From: Centrapalus pauciflorus
Lineage: Eukaryota > Streptophyta > Magnoliopsida > Asterales > Asteraceae
Reading direction: 5' to 3'
Assembly: GCA_020465985.1 (NCBI GenBank)
Contig: JAANYP010007924.1
Coordinates: 1-64,000, forward strand
DNA length: 64,000 nucleotides
In this document: piece after piece, positions 35,136 to 48,210 of the stretch
How the letters are laid out: each line of letters starts with the position of its first letter
Position numbering within the stretch: position 1 is the first letter of the stretch
Program-made: the position numbers and the translations under genes
Notes under the pieces: model-generated
Database searches by the model: none
Seen by the model: the letters and a program-made list of their open reading frames with translations, nothing else
Told to the model about the DNA's origin: nothing

Positions 35136-36405
35136 CTAAAGTTCAATATCAATGGTCAAGATTTGTAAATTTGACTTTCTTTAGCATGAATAAAAGCATA
35201 CAGTAAACACTATAAAAAAAACTCGATGGATCATAAAGATTAATCCAATGGATTAACGACATAACATATAAACTTCGAATGGTATTACTTGGTAGACAAA
35301 ATACAAGAATCCAATGTGGTCCAATTTAAACATCAGCATTAGAGAAACCAATCGGTAAGGTTACTCTTTTAAGCCATGAAAACAAACTGTTTGTAAATAA
35401 ACGAAGGAAAAACGGCATACACCCAAACCCTTGGTCAACATCAAGGCCGTTCCGTTGATTTGAGGCCACGGGTGAAAACGTATAAAAGGGTATTACACAT
35501 ACACACATGTATAAATATACATACACAAACACATATATGCCTATATACACACACACACGCACGCGCACACACATATACACATACATAATACAAACATACT
35601 TTTTGTTTTCTCTCCGTCCATAAATTAAAAAAAATCAATTTTACTTTATTTACGTTGAGAACTAACTTATGAAATCAGGGGTACTATGAAATTTTGGGCC
35701 CTGAGCGGTCGTCCCTTTTGGGCGCCCTTAGGGCCGGCCCGGGTCAACATTGTGATTGATTTCAGGCATACCAAGCTCCGAAGAAGAAAATGCTAAATGA
35801 CCAATTTTTGGCTCTCTTAAAGGACTCAAACTCAGACATATCTCATTCACCTTAGCTTCGTTTGGGGCAAAATTTAGCTCGTTGCAAAGCTCTTTTCAAG
35901 GAACACAAACCCACAAATTACTATTCAATTGTACATAATTAAATGTACTAAAATTTCCCTAACAGACAATGCATAAACAACTAAAGATTTACAAGGAAAT
36001 TGAAATCTTTGAAGCTAATAAATATCTAGTTGAAATTTGCAGGCATTAACAGATTACTTTAACTGAAGACCAATGTAATAAACCCTAACTTATAATTCAT
36101 TGAAACCAGATACAAATTGAAGAATTTTACCAAAAATTGAACAGCAAACAGCAGAACATATGAACAGATGATAGTGTAAAAACTACACAATTCACTCTTC
36201 AAATATCCAAAAGAAAGCAACTTTTGGGGTTTAAAGTCAATTTTACTAGATCAGGTCAATATTTACCACAAAACAAAAGAAACCCAATTCAGCTAAAATC
36301 TATATCCACACAGCCACATTGATTTCAGCAAGATCAAAGACAAGAAAATTCAAGATTTCAAGAAACCAAAGTACAAAAAAACCCTTGAAAAGAAAGAAGT
36401 AGTAC
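35136..36405 (-). other. Probable leader intron of the glucanase gene
   Basis: On the minus strand a good donor (ACAG|GTACT at 36406/36405) and acceptor (TTTAG|GGGTGG at 35136/35135) would remove 1,270 bp from the 5' UTR. The acceptor lies 38 bp upstream of the start codon. The span contains a CA-rich microsatellite (about 35490-35590) and a GC-rich repeat-like patch (35693-35745, gggcgcccttagggccggcc), but no coding sequence. This is inferred, without transcript evidence. Confidence 0.5.
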
Positions 36406-36624
36406 CTGTACTGTACCCTAATTCTTGATTACACCACCAAAAGAGTTGTACTGTACAAGTTCCTTAGCAGCAGCAGAGATTTTGCCAAAATGAAGAAGAA
36501 CAAAGAAAACGAAATCTAAGAGAGAATCCAATGCCACATTTAACATTTACGAAGCGGTGAGACTGATGAGAGTAAAAGTTGGGAACTTTCAGGAGAGGAA
36601 ACCAGAACAGCAACAGCTTGTGTG

Positions 36625-36634
36625 TATTTTATAG
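36625..36634 (-). promoter_or_regulatory. TATA box of the glucanase gene
   Basis: CTATAAAATA on the minus strand, about 220 bp upstream of the proposed leader-intron donor. Transcription would start near 36595-36605. Confidence 0.6.
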
Positions 36635-36903
36635 CAACCATTACACATCCCTCTTCAATTTATTACATAATAATTGTCCAATAAACCATACCCCACCACT
36701 AAAAATAATAATTTTTTAATACCCAAGAAGCTAAATTTGGTCATAAAATAGGGATGTGGGGCAGAAGCTTCAGAAATCTTGATTCTTGAATGTACCTTTG
36801 ACCTCTGTTCTAAAAATTTGCTTCTTTTTTTTTCTAATTGTTTATGTTAAATTTTGAATTCTTGATTTTGATGGATTGTACTCTGTGAAATACATTTTTA
36901 ATA

Positions 36904-38670
36904 GGGCAAATGACCAAAAATAGTAACAAGTTTTGACATTTTTATCATTAATAGTAACATTATTTATTTTTTATCTTTAATAGTAACAACTTTTTATTTT
37001 TCTATCAATAATAGTAATGGGTGACCTGTAAACCTGTTTAGCAGGTCACCAACTTTTCAGTTATCAAAAATAGCAACATCTTTTCAGATTTTTATCAATG
37101 ATAGTAACATATCAAATTAAAAACATAATTTTTTATTTTATTAAGTTTTCTAATATTCCATAAATACCAAAATAAATCAAATTTTTATTCCGAATATTTA
37201 CGGATACATAATATTCGATTATTTATTCACAATTATATATAATATGAATGGAAAAATTACTGTGTATCATTTCAATTTTTACTTTTTCCAACAAAAGCTA
37301 CGAACCATCATTTCTTAGTTTTTTTCAAATAAAATAATACAAATCGTTCCATTTTTTTAGTTTTTTCCAATCTATGGGTCATAGTTTTTTATTTAAAAAA
37401 CAAAAATCAAAATGAGTCTCAATATTTTTCATTCATAAAACTATAAACCACAATGAGTTATTGTTTTTCCATTCATTGAAAAACTAAAAATGAATGTGTT
37501 GCAATACTTTTTCATTCGTAGTAGTTTTCATTTGGAATAAAAAAATTACAAATTGATAAGCTTTTTAGTAAATTCCTAACGAAATTGATTACAAACCATA
37601 CAACTTTTAGTTTACTTGAATGAAAAACTACGACCTAATCATTTTTTTGATTTTTTTTTACAAAAAAACTATAAATCATTTTGATTTTTCGTACAAAATA
37701 ATTGCAACTCATTTATTTTTGTGTTTTTAACAACGAAAAAAACTATGAATTATTCGAGTTTATAGTTTCGTACAAGTGGTTATGTATCGTTTTTATGGAT
37801 TGCAATATTTTTCATTTGGCAAAACTCTAAACTGAAATAATTCATAGTTTTTTTCGTTGTTAAAAACACAAAAATAAATGAGTTGCAATTATATGTACGA
37901 AAAATCAAAATGATTTATAGTTTTTTGTAAACAAAATCTAAAACATGATTGGGTCGTGGTTTTTCATTCGGGAAAGATAAAAAAGTATGGTTTGTAATCA
38001 ATTTCGTTTGGAATTTACTAAAAGCTGGTCAATTTGTAATTTTTTTATTCCAAATGAAAACTACTACGAATGAAAAAAGTATTGCAACCCATTCATTTTT
38101 TAGTCTTTCAATGAATGGAAAAATCATGACTCGTTGTGTTTTATAGTTTTATGAATGAAAAATATTGAGGCTCATTTTGATTTTTTGTTTTTTAAATAAA
38201 AAAATTATGACCCATTTAGAATGGAAAAAACAAAAAAATTGAAACGATTTGTATTATTTTGAAAAACTAAGAAAATGATGGTTCGTAGTTTTTTGTTGGA
38301 AAAAGTGAACATTGAAATGATTCACAATATTTTTTCATTCATATTATACATAATTGTGAATAAATAATCGAATATTATATATTCGTAAATATTCGGAATA
38401 ATTTGGTGTTTATGGAATATTAGAAAACTTAACAATATAAAAAATTTATATTTTTAATTTGATATGTTACTATTATTGATAAAAATCTGAAAAAATATTA
38501 CTATTTTATATAATTGAAAAGTTGGTGACCTGCTAAACAAGTTTACAGGTCACCCATTACTATTATTGATAGAAAAATAAAAAGTTGTTACTATTAATGA
38601 TAAAAAATAAATAATGTTACTATTAATGATAAAAATATCAAAACGTGTTACTATTTTTGGTCATTTGCCC
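36904..38670. mobile_element. Foldback element, 1.77-kb near-palindrome
   Basis: The ends are gggcaaatgaccaaaaatag and its exact inverse. Almost the whole element is two arms of about 870 bp that are inverse copies; for example tacgaatgaaaa in one arm answers ttttcattcgta in the other, and aggtcacc lies near each end. It is flanked by atttttaata and ttttttaata, a 10-bp duplication with one mismatch (9 bp perfect). No protein is encoded; the 65-codon frame at 37949 is arm sequence. It is most likely a non-autonomous Mutator-like foldback element. Confidence 0.85.
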
Positions 38671-38680
38671 TTTTTTAATA

Positions 38681-39469
38681 AGGTTAAAAGAAGGTTGACA
38701 GCAATTACAATTGGAATCTCAATATGAAAATTAGGCACTAAATTCTAAAAATTTTATTTTATTTTTTGTAACATGGGAAAAAGCTGTAGAGAAAGAGAAA
38801 AGGGTGTTGACAAAAGTGGACCTTGAGAATCTTGCTAGTGTGATTGTGGAGTGAAATTGTATTGTGGTGCATTCTAGTACCAACCCTTTTTTTCAATCTA
38901 AAAACTAAGATAATGTATTTTTACCTCTTAATGAAATTATTAAGAGGTTATTTTACCTTAGAATGATTTTTTAATGATTTCATTAAAAACTAAAAACAAA
39001 CAACCCCTAACTTAATATTCAACTTCAACAAGTATGTTAATGTTGCCTTCTAATAGTATCAGTATCTAATGGTGTCATTGGATGGTTAAATCATTTTTTA
39101 ATTTGTTTCATTTAGTTAATTTGATTTTTAAATAAATTTATTCTTTTGTTAATTTACAACTAAGGGATAGAGTATTGATAGGAATAAAAATTCTAAAATT
39201 TGTGAAATAAGACGAACTCTAGTTCCTAATTCATCAAAATAAAATCAATTTGTGATTTATCGAGGCAGATAATCCAATTTTTAAATGGAAAAATTATAAA
39301 AAAATTTAAAGAAATACAACATGTGTTAATAGGATCTTCTTTATGTGAGTGTTCATAATTATAATAGATTAGTAGGATTGTTTTTTTGTTATATTTAAGA
39401 GTTAAATCCTAAAGAAAATAATATTTTATTAAAATCGAAAAGTATTTTCCATAATTGAAAACATTTATA
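38681..39469. other. Intergenic, no gene seen
   Basis: A+T-rich. A small inverted repeat (about 38921-39007: ctcttaatgaaattattaag and tttcattaaaaactaaaaacaaac) suggests another short MITE. Confidence 0.5.
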
Positions 39470-39969
39470 TCAATCTACACTATTAAAATAGTAACTATAC
39501 TCATTCCAGGTGAAGCCACATGTCGTCACCATGAATCGACACGTGACATTTATAGATTTAAAAATAATAAAGAAATTTAAATCAAATTTATCCAAATCTA
39601 ATGTAATTCACTTTTAAATTCAAATCAAATCAAATCAAACAAAATCTAATACTCTGCTGACTTATTAATTAAATCTATCCAGATCTAATATAATCCACTT
39701 TTAAATTCAAATTAAATCAAATCAAACAAAATCTAATAATCTACTAACTTATTAATTATAATATAATATAATAAATGTTTAAAAAATATATAAGAAAATA
39801 ATTACTCTTCATATATATTTAGAAATATACAAAATTAATAGGTTATAAAAAATAATAATATCGTCTTATGTACTTTTGTTTAAAAAATAATATTTATATC
39901 TTTATCTTTTTATTTATTATATTTTATATATATTAAATATATCCGCGTAATACGCGGGTAATAAACTAG
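39470..39969 (+). mobile_element. Short non-autonomous Helitron
   Basis: A 500-bp element with 5' TC (tcaatctacactattaaaatag) and an early cacatgtcgtcacc segment shared by the family. The 3' hairpin is tccgcgtaatacgcgggt, ending aactag. The flanking bases are A and T, with no duplication. Confidence 0.8.
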
Positions 39970-41466
39970 TATTATAATAATTGAGAACAATTTCTGCTAC
40001 GTGTCACCTTTCTAATACCCCATTTTTTCATTTTTCTATTTTTTTTCCAAAAATAAAAATTAATATTAATTTAAGTAACATTCTTATCATTTAATTGATT
40101 CAATTTAAACTTTATTGTTGAAACTTATTATTTTGAGTTAATTATAAAAATGGTCCCTGTGGTTTATCCTAAAATTTGGATTTGGTCCCTGAACTTTCAA
40201 CTTTGCAAAAACGGTCCTTATTTTCATAGTTTGTTTGCAATTTTGGTCCCTCAACCTATTAACTTTTTTAATATGACCAAATTACTCTTATATGATGCAA
40301 ACTATAGGGACCATTTCTACAATTAATTTTTTTAACTCTTTTTTATTCTTAATTAAATAAATTATTTTTTAGTGTTACTTAAATTTAATAAACTATAAAA
40401 AAAGAATTATTTAATTATTTATGTTGGTTCATAAATAATTTAGATATTTTTAGTCTTAATTAATTTTAATTTACTATAATCAAAGTGTAAACCAATCAAA
40501 ATTTATAATCAAAAAAATCATTTATGTTTAGAAACTATTTTCTAGAGGTTTCGTATATAAAATATTATAAAAATATTTGACTCTATAATTATTTATGTTG
40601 TTTCATAAATTTATAATAAAAATATGTTTGTTGGTCAAATATATATTTACTTTCTTCTTAAATAAAATCGGCTAAAGATTCTATTTTATAATCCGTTCAC
40701 ATTTGTATCAAAGCAAGGTGGTAATAACAAAGGTGTTGATTTAATCGGATTAAAATGAAAAGTCAAATTGAAAGACGAAAAAAGATTAAAAACGTATTTA
40801 TATTTCTCGATTTTTATGTATAGGTCTAAGAAACCAAAGTTTGATGATTAAAGTTGTTAATCATGAATCTAAAAAATGTTATATGGACTTAAAATTTTAA
40901 ATCATTTTTGGTGTAATTAAAAATTAAAACGATAAAATAATTGATACGTTAAATAAAAAAAATTTGAGTTGTATAAGACCATATGGAAGTTTTTTTAACT
41001 CGGTCAAATTAAACGTTGAATTTTTATTTATTTAAGTTCTTTAATATTTTTTACTTTAATTAAACTGTTCGCTCATAAATTATTTTCTTTAATAATTCGT
41101 TAAAGTTAATTAACACTAAAAATAAAGTAGAGTCAATTATATAAATGGCCTTTGGGGTTTGATCAACGTAAATATTTTTTATTATAAATGTATAAACCAA
41201 TATAAATAATATTATGAAACCTTTAAAAAATAATTTCTAAACATAAATGATTTTTTCGATTATAAATTTTGATTGGTTTACACTTTGATTATAGTAAATT
41301 AAAAACAAATTAAGACTAAAAATATCTAAATCATTTATGAACCAACATAAATAATTAAATAATTCTTTTCTATTTTTTTTAGTTTATTAAATTTAAGTAA
41401 CACTAAAAAATATTTTATTTAATTAAGAATAAAAAAGAGTTAAAAAAATTAATTGTAGAAATGGTC

Positions 41467-43381
<1,915 letters not shown>

Positions 43382-44153
43382 GAAATGGTCCCTATAGTTT
43401 GCATCAAAATAAGGGTAATTTGGTCATATTAGAAAAGTTAATAGGTTGAGGGACCAAAATTGCAAACAAACTATGACAATAAGGACCGTTTTTGCAAAAT
43501 TAAAAGTTCAGGGACTAAATCCAAATTTTAGGACAAACCATAGGGACCATTTTTGTAATTAACTCTATTATTTTTGTTACCTAAAATAATTCAAACAACA
43601 ATTAATATGAATTAAAAGTTTTCAAGATTAACAAGCTAAAATAATTTTATTTTTTTTAAATCAATAAAATAATAAACTTCATGTTTAAATGTCCTAAAGA
43701 GTAAATAATTTTAAAAAATCGGTAAAATAAAAATTTTTAAAAGATTGATTTAAAATCATCATTTTTTACCATTAAATCAATAATTCAAATATTCTGGATC
43801 ACATTTTAGTCGTCTTCTTTGACTTAAACATTGACTTAGAATCATCATTTTTTACCACTGACTCAATGATTTTGCATGTATGTCATTTTTTTATTGGTTT
43901 ATACTATCTTAATTTTTATAATTTTTTTGAAGGTTTTTAAGGGATCCCATCTCTTTACTAATATATAATTTATAACAAATCTTTTACATCAATCCATGTA
44001 ATACATGAGTATTAATCTAGTAACTAAATAAACGAAACCTTAATCAGATCATATAAGAAATTTTATTTTTGTATCTTTCAACACTCATATTTATATTACA
44101 TCTAATAGTCCAATAAAATTATGTTAATTGTTTTTTAGTATCACATAGAATTT

Positions 44154-45964
44154 AGACTAAATTACATAAATGGTCACTGTGGTTTATATGAAATTACTGT
44201 TTTGGTCCCTGAAAGAATTTTATTACACCACTAGTCCCTAAAATCGAAAAGTTGTAACATTTTGGTCCCTGAAACTAACGGCGGTTAACTTGAGCCGTTA
44301 GTTTCAGGGGCATTTTCGTCCTTTTGAATTTCAGGGACCATTTATGTACATATCATACTTTCAGGGACCAAAATATTACTTTCTTTTTATAATTTAATTT
44401 AATTTTCATAGTTTTCATATATATATATTTAGTATTTCTTTCTTTTTATAAATTAATTATCCAAATATAACATTTTATTTTTTATTCCTTTTATTTTAAT
44501 TATTAATTTTTATTTGTATATTTATTGTTATTATTAAGGTTAGCTTTTTTATGTATCACTATAATTATTTATTTAAGATTATATATGATATACATGGTTC
44601 ATTTTTTTCAATTATTTATTGAGAATCCAAATCTTTCTCTATTCTTTTTTTCATTTACGAAAATAAAAACTAGTTGTAGTTTTTTTCGTTCGGAAAATCT
44701 AAAATCGAAATGATTTATTTCTTTTATCCATTCAAAAAAGTTCAAAATAAGGACGTGTTGAAGCTTTTTTTCGTTTGGAAAAAAAATATAATCAAAATGG
44801 TTCGTAGTTTATTCATTGCAAATACTTGATAAAAAATTTAATTTTAAATGGTTTGAAAAAATCAAGAATTGGAATGGTTAATCGCTTTTTAGTAAAAAAA
44901 TTTTAATTTTGAATGGTTTGTTGTTTTTTATTGATTAAATTGAAGTTTTATTAATTTTTTTATCTACGTTTAATTAAAAATCCAAATGGTTTTTTGTTTA
45001 AAAAAATCAAATATCATAATGATTCATCGTTTTATGATCAAAAAATTAAAATAAAAAAATAATCATTCTTAATTTATTTATTTTTTACTAAAAAGCGATA
45101 AATCATTTAAATTCTTGATTTTTTTCAAACAAAAAAATCATTCTTATTTGTAATTAAACGTAGATAAAAATCAATAAAACTTTGATTTTTTTAATAAAAA
45201 CAACAAATCATTCGGAATTTTTTTTTATTACTAAAAAGCGATTAACCATTCCAATTCTTGATTTTTTTCAGAACATTTAGAAATAAAAATTTTATTAACT
45301 ATTTGCAATAAAGAAACTACTAACCATTTTGATTTTATTCTTTTTCCAAATGAAAAAACTTCAACACGTCCTTATTTTGAACTTTTTTGAATGGAGAAAA
45401 GAAATAAATCATTTCGATTTTAGATTTTCCAGAAAAAAACTACAACTAGTTTTTATTTTTCTTAAATGAAAAAAAGAACAGAGAAAAATTTGGATTCTCA
45501 ATAAATAATTGAAAAAAAATGAACCATGTATATCATATATAATCTTAAATAAATAATTATAGTAATACATTAAAAAAGCTAACCTTAATAATAACAATAA
45601 ACATACAAATAAAAATTAATAATTAAAATAAAAGGAATAAAAAATAAAATGTTATATTTGGATAATTAATTTATAAAAAGAAAGAAATACTAAATATATA
45701 TATGAAAACTATGAAAATTAAATTAAATTATAAAATGAAAGTAATATTTTGGTCCCTGAAAGTATGAATGTACATAAATCGTCCCTGAAATTCAAAAGGA
45801 CGAAAATGCCCCTGAAACTAACGGCGGTTAACTTGAGCCGTTAGTTTCAGTGACCAAAATGTTGCAACTTTTCGGCTTTAGGAACTAGTTGTGTAATAAA
45901 ATTCTTTCAGGGACCAAAACCGTAATTTCATATAAACCACAGGACCTTTTATGTAATTTAGTCT
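44154..45964. mobile_element. Foldback element, 1.8-kb hairpin
   Basis: The ends are agactaaattacataaatgg and the inverse tatgtaatttagtct, with the 7-bp duplication agaattt at 44147-44153 and 45965-45971. The arms of about 880 bp match closely. Each carries a second small palindrome, taacggcggttaacttgagccgtta (44277-44300 and 45819-45842). The terminal motif (taaattac..aaatggtc.ctgtggttt) is shared with the elements at 40135 and 41467. The two 62-codon frames at 44525 (+) and 45409 (-) are the same arm read from each side, not genes. Confidence 0.85.
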
Positions 45965-45971
45965 AGAATTT

Positions 45972-46604
45972 TTTTAAAAAAATGATAGGTCTTTCTATTT
46001 AGATTGTTCTATAATCTCATTTGCATCGAACGGTAAAAGAAAAGCTTTTAATAATTTTTAGGGATAAAACACACAAAGGGTTAAAAGGTATCTTTTTATT
46101 ATGGGTGCGTTTGTCTGGTGTATTTTTAGATATGGAATGAGTTTGAGTTTCATATATGTTGTTTATTTGAGAAATGATTACCAAATATGTGAAAATGATT
46201 ACCAAAAACTTAAATTCATCCACACTCATGTTTCTTCATTCCTCATTATTCTTTATCTAATTTCTTCAAACTCATACCTATACTCATACAATCATACCCA
46301 TTTCAAACTCATCAACAAACTAATCGCACCCTAAAAAACTAGTTATGTACCGTATAAATATTAATGATTATAAAACATATAAGAAAATAAAAGTGTATAT
46401 TATGAAAAAAGAAACATCATTCATAAGTAAGGTTTTTATTTAAATCACCATCTTTAATTAAATAAGATTTAGATTTAATTTGAATAAATTTGACTTATAT
46501 TAAATTAGATATTAATTAAATATAAACTTTAATTTTTAAAATATGAAATTTTCATGTATCAATTGTGTTGTGCTTCATGAATAATGAACAATGTTACCCA
46601 ATTA
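45972..46604. other. Intergenic, with a small TIR MITE
   Basis: 46103-46331 looks like a 229-bp MITE: gggtgcgtttgtctggtg on the left and caacaaactaatcgcaccc on the right. Its target duplication is not clear. Otherwise A+T-rich with no gene. Confidence 0.5.
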
Positions 46605-47689
46605 TCTATATATTATAATAAAAGAGAACAACTCTTGTCACATGTCATTATCCTAATACACTAATTTTTCATTTCCCGCTCTTTTTCCAAATATAAAATT
46701 CATACTAATTTAAGTAACATGCATGTCATTTAATTGATTTAATTAGACTTTATGATTGAAACTTATTATTTGTCTTATTAAAAGTTTTCAAAATTAACAA
46801 TGCAAAATAAAAATGTAAAAAATCAATCAAATAATGAACTTCAAGTTTAAATGTCCCAAAAAATAATAAATATTAAAAAATAATAAAATAAAAACTTCAA
46901 ATTTAAAATTTAAAATAATTTTTTTAAAGCGCTATAAAATAAAATTCAAATGTAAATGTCCTAAAGAATAAATAATTTTATGAAGTACAAACTAAAAACC
47001 TTAGTATATAATATTTTTGAAAAAAAATTATTTTCAAATCTTTATGACACATTATAATAAAATAATCATTCAATTTTTCAAATGTATTTTCTTTAATAGA
47101 ATTGTGTATTAATATTTTCTAAAAATTTAAAAATAAAGTTACAAATTTTATATTTAAAGATAACTTAATTTCGAATAATCTTGATTATTTTTTAAGTTGA
47201 CGCAGGAATTGTTATATCAAGTTTTAATCACTTAAACAATAGATATTTATTATTAATTAAACCATCTTCAATAAGAAAATTTAGTCTCTAACAAATGTAT
47301 ACAATTTAGATTAATATACTTCAAAAAAATTAAAAAGATAAATAATTACCATTTAAACTTTATTTTGTTGATTCCTATGAAATAGATGATAACACAACTA
47401 CAAATAAAATAAAGTGAAGGTTCCACATTTTTAAATCAGTAATAAAAAGATAACAATTGAATTGAATCACATATGTAATAACCATAAAATAATATATTTA
47501 AATCAATAATTCAATAACATCTTGACTGTCTTTTTTTTTACTTAAACATTGACTTGGAGTCGTCATTATTCACCATTGACTTCATATTTTTATTTGCTTT
47601 TATTGTATCTTAATAATATAACATATTTTTTATTTGCTTTTATTGTATCTTATTGTATCAATTCATGTAACACATGGGTATTAACCTAG
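46605..47689 (+). mobile_element. Non-autonomous Helitron (empty-site homologue of 39970-44020)
   Basis: A 1,085-bp element with 5' tctatatattataataaaag and the 3' hairpin tcatgtaacacatgggt followed by CTAG at 47686-47689, then T. The left flanking base is A. At the position where the homologue carries the outer foldback, this copy reads straight through (gaaacttattattt-gtcttattaaaag). Confidence 0.82.
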
Positions 47690-48210
47690 TTAATAATAAA
47701 CAAAGATAATTTATTTTTATTTGGTGATCATGTTTGAAAGGTTTACGGGTGAATAAGAATTTACAACCACACGCAACCAAGGTGCATGTTAGCGTACCAA
47801 AAGAAGCCAAGCCTAAATAATAAGTTTTTAAAGTATTTGAATTTGCCTTTAAACTAGTAAGATTACCAAATAATTACTTATCATGAAAATAAACTACATT
47901 TTTCAGTTCATGAAAAAAGTACGGTCGATTAGTTCTAAACGAATATAATTGTTAACATATGCAATCCAAACACTTTAAACCAATTATTCACGTCATTGTA
48001 GTGTAATAATCTAATAATTTCTACCATAACGCAAAAACAAACCCCATCATATAACGTAACATAACACCGTTTTCTATCCGATTAACATTCTGTTTCAAAA
48101 CGACAACCGTTAAGCGATCACGAGGACAATGTACCGAATAAAGAAACACAACCAACATTCATTCATTCATCCATTCAAGTACAAAACCACCACCTCTATC
48201 TCACCTCATT
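47690..48210. other. Spacer and 3' UTR region of the SR gene
   Basis: No gene of its own. The last 100-200 bp before 48211 are probably the 3' UTR of the minus-strand SR gene. Confidence 0.5.

Noticed and set aside
35326..35638. Val/Cys/Tyr-rich minus-strand frames
   Set aside because: Translation of a CA/TA microsatellite in the glucanase leader region.
44525..45597. Two nearly identical 62-codon frames on opposite strands
   Set aside because: They are the two arms of one hairpin element, not a gene pair.
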